From the NCBI GenBank assembly GCA_009840695.1, contig VXNG01000029.1:1-5831 (forward strand): a DNA stretch of 5,831 nt, given 5' to 3'. Position 1 is the first letter of the stretch; the number at the start of each line of letters is the position of its first letter. The position numbers and the translations under genes were made by a program. This document shows positions 1-5,831 of the stretch, piece by piece. The DNA comes from Acidimicrobiaceae bacterium (GTDB lineage Bacteria; Actinomycetota; Acidimicrobiia; Acidimicrobiales; Aldehydirespiratoraceae). Under the pieces are notes generated by a model, which made no database searches, was not told the DNA's origin, and was given only the letters and a program-made list of their open reading frames with translations.

Positions 1-263
1 GGGTGCATGCCGCGGGCCGCGAGATCATCGAGATGTCGCTGGACATGGGCGGGGCCCTCACCGGCGAGCACGGGATCGGGGTGGAGAAGCGCGAGTATAT
101 GAACCGCATGTTCAGCGAGGTGGACCTCGACCAGCAGAGCCGCCTTCGGGCATCGTTCGATCCGCACTGCCGCATGAACCCGGGCAAGGTGCTGCCCAGC
201 GCCCACAGCTGCTCGGACATCGGCGCTCTAAGGGCTTCCGACGCCGCCGGCGTCTGGGGCTGA
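1..263 (+). CDS. glcD: Glycolate oxidase FAD-linked subunit GlcD, C-terminal fragment
   Basis: This is the 3' end of a gene that enters from the left edge; codons are in phase from base 3 and run to TGA at 261-263, leaving about 86 residues. GlcD is the flavin subunit that oxidises glycolate to glyoxylate within the GlcDEF complex. The visible part is the end of the FAD-linked oxidase C-terminal domain, with the signature GGALTGEHGIGVEKREYM followed by FDPHCRMNPGKVLP. The tail after NPGK (pattern P-x-x-H-x-C-x-[DE]-x-G-A) resembles the tail I recall for E. coli GlcD, which favours GlcD over generic D-lactate dehydrogenases. glcE follows after 16 bp, supporting the same identity. The FAD-binding PCMH half lies outside the window, so its integrity cannot be judged. 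A D-lactate or other D-2-hydroxyacid substrate remains possible. Confidence 0.93.
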   Translation, partial: VHAAGREIIEMSLDMGGALTGEHGIGVEKREYMNRMFSEVDLDQQSRLRASFDPHCRMNPGKVLPSAHSCSDIGALRASDAAGVWG

Positions 264-265
264 CC

Positions 266-270
266 AGAGG
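266..270 (+). promoter_or_regulatory. Ribosome binding site of glcE
   Basis: AGAGG lies 9 nt before the GTG at 280, directly after the glcD stop. It supports the GTG as the glcE start, since no other start codon in this frame gives a better site. Confidence 0.6.
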
Positions 271-279
271 CCGAGTGGG

Positions 280-1197
280 GTGACCGACTTCGACGAGGCT
301 CTCATCGCGTTCGCGGCCGAGGTCGGCCCGGACGGTCCGGTGTGCGTGCGGGGCGGCGGGACCCGCTGGAGCCTGGGCGGGGAGTCGGCGCCGGGCACCC
401 GGGAGGTTCAGGCCCCGGCGGGCATCGTGGCCTTCGAACCGGCCGAGATGACGGTGCGGGTGCGGGCCGGCACGCCGGTCGCTGCGCTCCACGAGGAGTT
501 GGCGGCCGCCGGCCAGCGCACCGCCCTGCCCGAGCGGGCCGGCGGCACGGTGGGTGGGGCCCTGATGGCGGGCGAGTCGAGCATTGCCCGCCTGGGGCGG
601 GGGCCGGTGCGCGACGCCCTGCTACAGGCCCGCTACGTGTGCGCCGACGGTCGGGTCGCCAGCGCGGGCGCAGGCACGGTCAAGAACGTGAGCGGCTTCG
701 ACCTGTGCCGGTTGCTGGTCGGGTCGTTGGGCACGCTCGGCCTGGTGGGCGAGGCGCTGGTGCGCACTGTCCCGGTGGGGGAGAGCGAGCGCTGGGTAAG
801 GCTGGCCGGCACCGATCCGGGCGCGGTGAGGTCGTGCCACACCACGGCGTCGGTGCTGTGGGACGGAACCGACGTGTGGACCCTGCTGAGCGGCTACGAA
901 GTCGACGTGGACGAGGACCTGGGCCGGCTGGGCGCCTGCGAGGACGTGGACGGCCCGCCCGAGCTGCCGCCCCACCGGTGGACATGCACGCCCGCGGAGG
1001 CCGCCGCCTTCGATGCCCGGAACGGGGCGGCCGGCCCGTTCGTCGCTGAGATCGGCGTCGGCGTGGTCCATGCTTCCGAGCCCCAGCCGTCCCGCCCGGT
1101 CGAGCCGGGTGTGGCCGAGCTGAACCGCCGCTTCAAGGACCGTTTCGACCCCACCGGCCGCCTCAACCCCGGCCGCGACCCTCTGCGGAGACTCTGA
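280..1197 (+). CDS. glcE: Glycolate oxidase FAD-binding subunit GlcE
   Basis: This is a complete 305-residue protein starting at GTG 280. GlcE is the second flavoprotein-like subunit of glycolate oxidase, needed with GlcD and GlcF for activity. It carries a PCMH-type FAD-binding fold: RGGGTRWSLGG at residues 24-34 is the pyrophosphate-binding loop, GGTVGGAL begins at residue 88, and TVKNVSGFDLCRLLVGSLGT begins at residue 133, all typical of GlcE. The C-terminus RFKDRFDPTGRLNPGR resembles the end of the FAD-oxidase C-terminal domain. At 305 residues it is shorter than E. coli GlcE (about 350); the segment between residues ~165 and ~280 is compact and weakly conserved. The stop codon overlaps the glcF start by one base (TGATG at 1195-1199), implying translational coupling. 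No frameshift is seen. Confidence 0.92.
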   Translation: MTDFDEALIAFAAEVGPDGPVCVRGGGTRWSLGGESAPGTREVQAPAGIVAFEPAEMTVRVRAGTPVAALHEELAAAGQRTALPERAGGTVGGALMAGESSIARLGRGPVRDALLQARYVCADGRVASAGAGTVKNVSGFDLCRLLVGSLGTLGLVGEALVRTVPVGESERWVRLAGTDPGAVRSCHTTASVLWDGTDVWTLLSGYEVDVDEDLGRLGACEDVDGPPELPPHRWTCTPAEAAAFDARNGAAGPFVAEIGVGVVHASEPQPSRPVEPGVAELNRRFKDRFDPTGRLNPGRDPLRRL

Positions 1198-2369
1198 TGC
1201 ATCTCGGGTTGGACGACGACGAACTGGTCGCGTGCGTGTCCTGCGGGCTGTGCCTGCCGCACTGTCCCACGTTCGTGATAACCGGGCGCGACACCGAGTC
1301 GCCCCGGGGCCGTATCGCGCTGATGCGGGCGGTGCAGAACGAGGGCGCGCCGGTGACCGAGGACCTGATCCGGTCGATGGAGACCTGCGTGCAGTGCCGG
1401 GGCTGCGAGACGGCGTGCCCCAGCGCGGTGCCGTTCGGGCATCTGATGGAGGGCACCCGGGCCGCCTTGGCCGGCACGGGCCGGATCACGCCTCGCTGGC
1501 AGCGGCTGGCCCTGCGGATGCTGCGCCATCGCCGCCTGCTGCTGGCCGGCTCGACTCTGCTGGCACTGGCCATACGGCTGCGGCTAGTGCCGACCAGGCG
1601 TCTCGGGCTGCCGGCGAGGATGCCGTTGCGGCGCCCGCAGCTGCGCACCTCCGGAGACGATGTGTGGCTGTTCACCGGCTGCGTGATGGACGCCTGGCAG
1701 CGCGACGTGCACCTGGCCGTGCAGCGGGTGCTGGAGGCGGCCGGCGTCGGGGTGGAGCCCACGGGCCGGGCCGCACCGTGCTGCGGGGCTCTGCACATCC
1801 ACGCGGGACTGGAGTCCGAGACGAAGGACATGGCCCGCCAGGTAATGGCCGGCCTGTCGGGCAACGACCGCCCCATCCTGGTGGACGCGGCCGGATGCGG
1901 CGCCTCCCTGAAGGACTACGGGCATCTGCTGGGAACGGACGAGGCTCGGGCCTTCTCGGCCCGGGTGTACGACGTCCATGAGTGGCTGGCTGAGCGCCTC
2001 GACGAGCTGGTGTCGCGGCGACCGGCCGCTCCGCTGGACGTGACCGTGGCCGTTCAGGATCCCTGCCACCTCCGGCACGTGCAGCGGGCTCATCAGGCGG
2101 TCCCGGCGGTGCTGCGCCCGTTCGTCGCCGAAGTGGTCGCGCTCGACGACGACGGCCTGTGCTGCGGCGCCGGAGGCGCCTACTCGGTGATGGAGCCCGA
2201 GCTGTCCAGGGCCATCCGCGAGCGCAAGACCGCCGCGGTGGCCCGCTCGGGCGCGTCGGTGGTGGCCAGCGCCAACCCGGGGTGCTCGCTGCACCTGGCC
2301 GCAGCCGGCCTGGACGTCCGTCACCCGTTGGAGCTGGTCGACCAAGCCCTCGCCGCCTCCCGCTCCTGA
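1197..2369 (+). CDS. glcF: Glycolate oxidase iron-sulfur subunit GlcF
   Basis: This is a complete 390-residue protein, close to the ~407 residues of E. coli GlcF. It transfers electrons from the flavin subunits toward the quinone pool at the cytoplasmic membrane. Two ferredoxin-type motifs are intact: CVSCGLCLPHCP with Cys 13, 16, 19 and 23, and CVQCRGCETACP with Cys 64, 67, 70 and 74, each expected to hold a [4Fe-4S] cluster. A basic, Leu-rich stretch follows (about residues 100-146). Two cysteine-rich CCG domains come next: the first with Cys 162 and the pair 195-196, the second with Cys 290, the pair 322-323 and Cys 363 (NPGC). This order is that of the GlcF/LutA/heterodisulfide-reductase-D superfamily, and the glcD-glcE context fixes the assignment. 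The ATG overlaps the glcE stop, so it is the last gene of this operon; a 147-bp gap follows. Confidence 0.95.
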   Translation: MHLGLDDDELVACVSCGLCLPHCPTFVITGRDTESPRGRIALMRAVQNEGAPVTEDLIRSMETCVQCRGCETACPSAVPFGHLMEGTRAALAGTGRITPRWQRLALRMLRHRRLLLAGSTLLALAIRLRLVPTRRLGLPARMPLRRPQLRTSGDDVWLFTGCVMDAWQRDVHLAVQRVLEAAGVGVEPTGRAAPCCGALHIHAGLESETKDMARQVMAGLSGNDRPILVDAAGCGASLKDYGHLLGTDEARAFSARVYDVHEWLAERLDELVSRRPAAPLDVTVAVQDPCHLRHVQRAHQAVPAVLRPFVAEVVALDDDGLCCGAGGAYSVMEPELSRAIRERKTAAVARSGASVVASANPGCSLHLAAAGLDVRHPLELVDQALAASRS

Positions 2370-2407
2370 GGCCGAACGGACCCGCGTCGGTCGGTGAGGA
2401 TCTCTCG

Positions 2408-2423
2408 CGCGGGCTGACCCGCG
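2408..2423 (+). terminator. Weak stem-loop downstream of glcF
   Basis: CGCGGG (2408-2413) and CCCGCG (2418-2423) form a perfect 6-bp stem around the loop CTGA, 38 bp after the glcF stop. No T-run follows, so it is at best a poor intrinsic terminator or an RNA 3'-end stabiliser. In DNA this GC-rich a 6-bp stem can arise by chance. Confidence 0.25.
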
Positions 2424-2445
2424 GCGGGACTTCGTAATCCCTCTG

Positions 2446-2471
2446 GGAACCAGACGGCCGCGCCCGTCGTC
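2446..2471 (+). promoter_or_regulatory. Candidate ECF-sigma-type promoter for the VWA lipoprotein
   Basis: GGAAC (2446-2450) is followed after 17 bp by CGTC (2468-2471), matching the general -35/-10 pattern of extracytoplasmic-function sigma factors (GGAAC, ~16-17 bp, CGTC/CGTT). It lies in the only sizeable + strand gap and would start transcription about 45 nt before the ATG at 2523. A second CGTC at 2465-2468 would give a 14-bp spacer, which fits less well. I see no convincing housekeeping promoter (TTGACA/TATAAT-like) in the gap. The match rests on nine bases, so chance is a real alternative. Confidence 0.35.
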
Positions 2472-2484
2472 GTAGGAAGCGATC

Positions 2485-2501
2485 GGACGCAACGGGCGTC
2501 C
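2485..2501 (+). other. Hairpin in the presumed 5' leader of the VWA lipoprotein
   Basis: GGACGC (2485-2490) and GCGTCC (2496-2501) form a perfect 6-bp GC-rich stem with loop AACGG. It ends 7 nt before the Shine-Dalgarno sequence. It could stabilise the 5' end of the mRNA or affect ribosome access; no known riboswitch family is recognised. Confidence 0.35.
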
Positions 2502-2508
2502 ACCACCT

Positions 2509-2517
2509 GGAGGAGGG
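2509..2517 (+). promoter_or_regulatory. Ribosome binding site deciding the VWA lipoprotein start
   Basis: GGAGGAGGG is a near-perfect anti-16S match. The core AGGAGG (2511-2516) sits 6 nt before ATG 2523, an ideal spacing. An in-frame GTG at 2517 overlaps the end of this site and so cannot use it. ATG 2523 is therefore the likely start. Confidence 0.85.
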
Positions 2518-2522
2518 TGACC

Positions 2523-4430
2523 ATGGAGACCAGGGGATCCGAGAGGTTCCGAACTAGGACGAACCGGAGCGTCGGATGGCTGGGAGCGGTGCTGGCGCTG
2601 AGTCTGCTGGCCGTGTCCTGCAGCGGACCCGGCGACGAGGCAGCCGACATGGCCGCGCCCGATTCTGCGGCTTCCCCGATCGACTCGACGGATGTCAGCG
2701 GCGACCGCGCCGACTCGGGCACCGAGTCATACGCGGCAACGACAACCGCCGCACCCCGCAGCCGGACGGATGACGCAATGGCTGAGCTCGAGCCGGAGGA
2801 AGAGCCGATGGCCGAGGAAGAGGCCTTCGTCGCGTTGGAGGCCGCCCAGGCCGCTGCAGACGCCGCGCCGGCGGAAGCAGTGGCGGAGTTGGAGGCCGCA
2901 ATGGCCGCCGCGGAGACCGCCGCGGAGGCCGCAATGGCCGCCGCGGAGACCGCCGCGGAGTCCGCTGCGGCTGCGACCTCCAGTGGCGTGTCTCGCGAGG
3001 AGGCGGCCGCCTCGGACCGCCGGCGGTGCCCGGAGTGCCGGGCCAACACGTTCGAGGACTACGGCGTCAATCCGTTCGTGGACACCTACGAGGACAATCT
3101 GTCCACCTTCGCCCTCGACGTGGACACCGCGTCCTACGTCGTGACCCGCAACTACCTCGAGGGCGGCCAGCTCCCGCCGATCGAGGCTGTGCGCGTGGAG
3201 GAGTTCGTCAACTACTTCGACGGCGGCTACCAACCCCTCATCGATGAGTTCAACGTAACCCTGGAGGCGGCCCCCACCCCGTTCAGCGACCCCGACCGGG
3301 TGATGCTGCGGGTGGGCGTGCAGGCCCCCGAGGTGCTGTCGGACCTGGTGATACCCGACACCGTGGTGCTGGTGCTGGACCGCTCGGGGTCGATGGGCCA
3401 GTCCGCCGGGCCTGCCGACCGGCCCATGGAGAGGATGACCCTGGTCCACGAGGCCGTCGAACTGCTGCTGGCGGGCCTACCGGGGAGCACCCGGGTCGGT
3501 GTCGTGGCCTACAACGATCGGGCCGACACGATCCTCGATCCGACCAGAGTGTCGGGCAACGCCGACTGGATCATGGACGAGGTCCGGTACTGGGTCCAGC
3601 CCGGCGGGAGCACCAACGCCGAGGCAGGGCTGACGCTCGGCTACCGCATGGCCCTGAGTGAGGCCGACCGCGGCCGGGCCGTGCTGGTGCTGCTGCTGTC
3701 GGACGGTGTCGCCAACGTGGGCGCCACCCGCACCGACGACATCCTCGAAGAGATCGGCGAGCGGGGCGACATCGGGCTTTCGACCATCGGCGTAGGCCTG
3801 GGCCCGTTCAACGACGAGCTCATGGAGCAGCTGGCCAACAAGGCCGACGGCACCTACCACTACATCGACACGCCTGCCGAGGCTCGCCGCATCTTCGTGG
3901 AGAACCTCACCAGCCTGCTGGCCTCGGTGGCCCGCGACGCCAAGATCCAGGTGGAGTTCGACCGGGACAAGGTGATCTCGTACCGGCTGCTCGGTTTCGA
4001 GAACCGCGCCATCGCCGACGAGGACTTCCGCGACGACACCCGCGACGCCGGCGAGGTCGGCGCGGGCCAGAGCTCCACCGCCCTCTACGAGGTGACGCTG
4101 GACCGGGGTTGGGACCGCGGCCGGGGCCCGATCGCCACCGCCACCCTGCGCTACCGCCGACCGGCCAGCGAGCGGATCACCGAGACCTGGGCCAGCCTGC
4201 AGCCCGGAGACGTGGAGCGCTCGTTCCGTGACGCCAACCCCCACTTCCGGCTGGCCGTGGTGGCGGCCGAGTTCGCCGAGGTGCTGCGGGACAGCCCCTT
4301 CGTCGAGGACCGCAGCATGGAGGAGCTGAGCTACCAGGCCGACCGGGTGGCTGACGAACTGCGCCGTGACGCCGACACCGAGGAGCTGGTCGACCTGATC
4401 GACACCGCTCGAGGCATCCGCCGCCGTTAG
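2523..4430 (+). CDS. YfbK-family VWA-domain lipoprotein
   Basis: This is a 635-residue secreted lipoprotein. Residues 1-33 are a signal peptide: an Arg-rich start, a hydrophobic core (about 17-31) and a lipobox AVSC with Cys33 as the lipid site. Residues ~34-168 form a low-complexity linker: Asp/Ser/Thr-rich first, then Glu/Ala-rich from ~83, with an exact 11-residue duplication at 125-146. The YfbK-type N-terminal domain starts at NTFEDYGVNPF (residue 175) and includes LSTFALDVDTASY and AVRVEEFVNYF. The VWA domain spans about 280-465 with a complete MIDAS metal site: DRSGS (Asp286, Ser288, Ser290), Thr364 in GGSTN and Asp394 in LLSDG. From about 474 to the end is a DUF3520-like domain (KIQVEF, YRLLGFENRA, DAGEVGAG). 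VWA domains bind protein partners through a metal ion; the partner here is unknown. It is probably transcribed separately from glcF, ends convergent with the next gene, and shows no sign of disruption. Confidence 0.9.
   Translation: METRGSERFRTRTNRSVGWLGAVLALSLLAVSCSGPGDEAADMAAPDSAASPIDSTDVSGDRADSGTESYAATTTAAPRSRTDDAMAELEPEEEPMAEEEAFVALEAAQAAADAAPAEAVAELEAAMAAAETAAEAAMAAAETAAESAAAATSSGVSREEAAASDRRRCPECRANTFEDYGVNPFVDTYEDNLSTFALDVDTASYVVTRNYLEGGQLPPIEAVRVEEFVNYFDGGYQPLIDEFNVTLEAAPTPFSDPDRVMLRVGVQAPEVLSDLVIPDTVVLVLDRSGSMGQSAGPADRPMERMTLVHEAVELLLAGLPGSTRVGVVAYNDRADTILDPTRVSGNADWIMDEVRYWVQPGGSTNAEAGLTLGYRMALSEADRGRAVLVLLLSDGVANVGATRTDDILEEIGERGDIGLSTIGVGLGPFNDELMEQLANKADGTYHYIDTPAEARRIFVENLTSLLASVARDAKIQVEFDRDKVISYRLLGFENRAIADEDFRDDTRDAGEVGAGQSSTALYEVTLDRGWDRGRGPIATATLRYRRPASERITETWASLQPGDVERSFRDANPHFRLAVVAAEFAEVLRDSPFVEDRSMEELSYQADRVADELRRDADTEELVDLIDTARGIRRR
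2895..2960 (+). repeat. Exact 33-bp tandem duplication in the lipoprotein linker
   Basis: Two identical 33-bp units, 2895-2927 and 2928-2960, encode AAMAAAETAAE twice in frame (residues 125-146). A GAG codon precedes each unit. Each unit itself contains GCCGCGGAG twice, so the tract is prone to slippage. Identity at the DNA level, including synonymous positions, points to a recent duplication. Confidence 0.95.
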
Positions 4431-4439
4431 CGGCGACCG

Positions 4440-4480
4440 GGGCTCCTCCAACCCCCTGTGACTCACCCCTGGAGGGGCCC
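4440..4480 (+). terminator. Stem-loop just after the VWA gene
   Basis: GGGCTCCTCCA (4440-4450) pairs with TGGAGGGGCCC (4470-4480), an 11-bp stem with a single G-T wobble and a 19-nt loop, starting 10 bp after the VWA stop codon. No T-tract follows. Its position suggests transcription termination or 3'-end protection of the VWA mRNA. Confidence 0.5.
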
Positions 4481-4487
4481 GGCATGG

Positions 4488-4529
4488 GGCTCGGCGGTCC
4501 AGTTTCGGAGGGGACTGGACCGCCGAGCC
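4488..4529. terminator. Perfect 16-bp inverted repeat between convergent genes, likely bidirectional terminator
   Basis: GGCTCGGCGGTCCAGT (4488-4503) and ACTGGACCGCCGAGCC (4514-4529) are exact reverse complements separated by 10 nt; U-G and C-G pairs could extend the stem inward to a 4-nt loop. It lies 17 bp from the stop of the minus-strand gene (ending at 4547) and 57 bp past the plus-strand stop, the usual place for a shared terminator. There is only CTTG on the + side and no clear T-run on either side, so termination would be of the stem-driven, T-poor kind reported for actinobacteria, or the repeat may bind a protein. Confidence 0.6.
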
Positions 4530-4546
4530 TTGTCGCGCTTGGCCTC

Positions 4547-5831
4547 TCAGGTGAAGCCGAACAGGGGAGGGAAGGCGACGACCACGAGCGTCGCCCAGAT
4601 CAGGTAGACGGGAAGGTACGCCGTCTGCCAGCGCTCCAGGGACGCGAAGGGCAGCCGGCCCCGCCAGAAGCCAAAGTGCAGCCGGGCCGACCAGGCGAGG
4701 TTGACGAGCAGGACCACGTTCTCGCCCAGGGCCGCGACCCGGTTGGGGGTGAAGCCGAAGTCCGATATCCGGCCCACCATGGCCGCGAGCACCAGGGCGT
4801 TGGCGACGAGGGCACTGACCACGAGCACGAACTGCAGCAGGTCGAACGCGTCGTGGGGCGCCCTGGGGTCCCGGGCCGAGGTGGCGTAGAGGAGCAGGCC
4901 GAGGACTACCGCCAGCAGCAGGTCGAACAGGACGAGCACGTCGCGGTCGAAGTCGATCCCCCGGCCCGTCCAGACCATGGCGCCGAGGAATGCCAGCAGC
5001 ATGGCGGCGAACAGCGGCGTGAACAGTTTCGTGAGCACGGGCGCCATGTTCTCGACCACGCTCTGTTTGGCCTCCACCAGCCATGCGGCCACCACCACCG
5101 CGCCGACCGCGCCGCAGGGCAGCACCCAGGACGTGACGAACTCCTCGGCGTCGATGCCGATGACATCGAAGGCGCCGGTCGTGAATCCGGCGAGCACGCC
5201 GCCCCCGAGGGCGATGAGCACGTAGTAGATGAACCACTCGCCGGTGAAGCGCACGTAGTCCATCCGCTTGCGGTCCGATCGCCAGCCGCCCCCGGCGTAG
5301 GCCACTCCGACCAGCAGCCACAGCGCGATCGGTGCGTGCAGTGCGGCGAGCGTCTCGGTGTCGGAGCCGTCCTCGAACGGGTAGGCGTTGATCACGGCCG
5401 CGACTCCGACGAGCGCCGGTGCCAGGGTGCGGAGGGCTCGGGCTGCGGGCATCCCCCGGTGCCACACGAAGTAGCCGGCCAGCGGCACCAGCGCGAACAG
5501 GCCGGCGTTGCGTCCATAGAAGCGGGCGTTGTCGGTGAGATCCACACCGAAGGCCTCGGGGGCCTTGACGGCCAGCGCGGCGGCGCAGGCGAATCCGATC
5601 ATCGTCCAGAAGTCGCTGCGGGCCGATGGCCGCTCGTCGCCGGAAGGTCCCAGGGCGAGCCTCTTCCAGAGCCGGTCGGGGTGCTCCTGAGCGAATTCGC
5701 CCGACAGGGAGTCAACGCTCCCGATCCGCTTGACCGCGATGAGGAAGGCCTCGTCGGGCGACAGCCCCGTCGAGGCGAGATCGGCGATCTGGTCTCGCAG
5801 GTGGTCCTCGAGCTCGTCCGCGTCCGCCGGG
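4547..5831 (-). CDS. HAAS/permease-prefix membrane protein, DUF4153-like, 5' partial
   Basis: The reading frame runs from the right edge to the stop at 4547-4549; 427 residues are visible and the start is beyond the window. An ATG at 5600-5602 is internal: it falls inside a hydrophobic segment, and the frame stays open upstream with well-conserved sequence. The first ~58 visible residues (5657-5831) form a charged helical domain with ELEDHLRDQI, DEAFLIAVKRIG and FAQEHPDRLWKRL, which I recognise as the HAAS-like 'permease prefix domain 1'. The rest holds about ten or eleven hydrophobic segments, with SVVENMAPVLTKLFTP, a Phe-Thr-Pro-Asn-Arg loop (FTPNRVAALGEN) and LERWQTAYLPVY near the C-terminus, resembling DUF4153 proteins. 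Its function is not established. HAAS domains commonly pair with PadR-type regulators, so signalling or envelope-related transport control is an inference. It is convergent with the VWA gene. Confidence 0.8.
   Translation of the reverse strand, partial: PADADELEDHLRDQIADLASTGLSPDEAFLIAVKRIGSVDSLSGEFAQEHPDRLWKRLALGPSGDERPSARSDFWTMIGFACAAALAVKAPEAFGVDLTDNARFYGRNAGLFALVPLAGYFVWHRGMPAARALRTLAPALVGVAAVINAYPFEDGSDTETLAALHAPIALWLLVGVAYAGGGWRSDRKRMDYVRFTGEWFIYYVLIALGGGVLAGFTTGAFDVIGIDAEEFVTSWVLPCGAVGAVVVAAWLVEAKQSVVENMAPVLTKLFTPLFAAMLLAFLGAMVWTGRGIDFDRDVLVLFDLLLAVVLGLLLYATSARDPRAPHDAFDLLQFVLVVSALVANALVLAAMVGRISDFGFTPNRVAALGENVVLLVNLAWSARLHFGFWRGRLPFASLERWQTAYLPVYLIWATLVVVAFPPLFGFT

Noticed and set aside
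1584..2492. Minus-strand open frame of 302 codons over glcF
   Set aside because: It is antisense to glcF, whose cysteine motifs are intact; the translated product has no recognisable domain.
2370..2516. Possible small gene or riboswitch in the glcF-VWA gap
   Set aside because: I found no start with a ribosome binding site other than the VWA one, and no conserved riboswitch core. Only the simple hairpins and the candidate promoter are supportable.
2517..2522. GTG at 2517 as start of the VWA lipoprotein
   Set aside because: It overlaps the Shine-Dalgarno sequence itself; ATG 2523 has ideal spacing and gives a normal lipoprotein signal peptide.
2321..3049. Minus-strand Ala/Ser-rich open frame of 242 codons over the lipoprotein start
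   Set aside because: Its low-complexity composition is the mirror of the Ala/Glu linker codons, and it would cover the ribosome binding site and signal peptide of a clear gene.
2692..3144. Arg/Pro-rich alternative + strand frame inside the VWA gene
   Set aside because: This is the shifted reading of the GCC/GCG/GAG-rich linker codons; it has no ribosome binding site and no family resemblance.
3477..5465. A 662-codon open frame on the minus strand spanning the VWA gene antisense, the intergenic gap and part of the membrane-protein gene
   Set aside because: It is Arg/Pro/Gly-rich, matches no family, crosses two strong hairpins and runs opposite or out of frame to two well-supported genes. Long stop-free shadow frames are expected at this GC content.
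5600..5602. ATG at 5600-5602 (minus strand) as start of the membrane protein
   Set aside because: The frame is open upstream to the window edge and encodes a recognisable HAAS-like domain, so the true start lies outside.
1..5831. A defence, mobile or biosynthetic system across the window
   Set aside because: The five genes fall into known families with ordinary composition. There are no integrases, transposases, direct-repeat arrays or attachment-like repeats.

Overview
The window is GC-rich bacterial DNA with strong third-position G/C bias, GTG/ATG starts and purine-rich ribosome binding sites. The protein sequences suggest an actinobacterium, perhaps of the Acidimicrobiia type; that lineage call is a guess from protein style, not a measured placement. 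No mobile element, CRISPR array, tRNA or rRNA is visible. About 93% of the bases are coding.

Region 1 (1-2369, + strand) is the end of a glycolate oxidase operon: the last ~87 codons of glcD, then complete glcE and glcF. The glcD-glcE gap is 16 bp and glcE-glcF overlap by one base (TGATG), so the three subunits are almost certainly co-transcribed and glcF translation is probably coupled to glcE. Together they form a membrane-associated flavin/iron-sulfur complex. GlcD and GlcE are FAD-type subunits and GlcF carries two [4Fe-4S] ferredoxin motifs plus two CCG domains. The complex oxidises glycolate (or a related D-2-hydroxy acid) to glyoxylate and passes electrons to the respiratory chain.

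Region 2 (2370-2516) is a 147-bp gap. It holds a weak GC hairpin after glcF, an ECF-sigma-like promoter candidate (GGAAC, 17-bp spacer, CGTC), a 6-bp hairpin in the presumed leader and a strong Shine-Dalgarno sequence.

Region 3 (2523-4430, + strand) encodes a secreted lipoprotein of the YfbK family. It has a lipobox signal peptide, a long Ala/Glu-rich linker containing an exact 33-bp tandem duplication, the family N-terminal domain, a VWA domain with an intact MIDAS metal site, and a DUF3520-type C-terminal domain.

Region 4 (4431-4546) separates convergent genes and contains two strong stem-loops, one a perfect 16-bp inverted repeat, without a clear T-tract.

Region 5 (4547-5831, - strand) is a multi-pass membrane protein with a HAAS-like 'permease prefix' domain at its N-terminus and a DUF4153-like membrane body; its 5' end lies beyond the window. 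Genes of this type usually sit beside a PadR-type regulator, which would be just outside.

Most of this is recognisable housekeeping or accessory gene content. I do not see a new multi-gene system. The less ordinary items are the linker duplication and isolated CPEC motif of the lipoprotein, its candidate stress-type promoter and leader hairpin, and the paired hairpins between the convergent genes.
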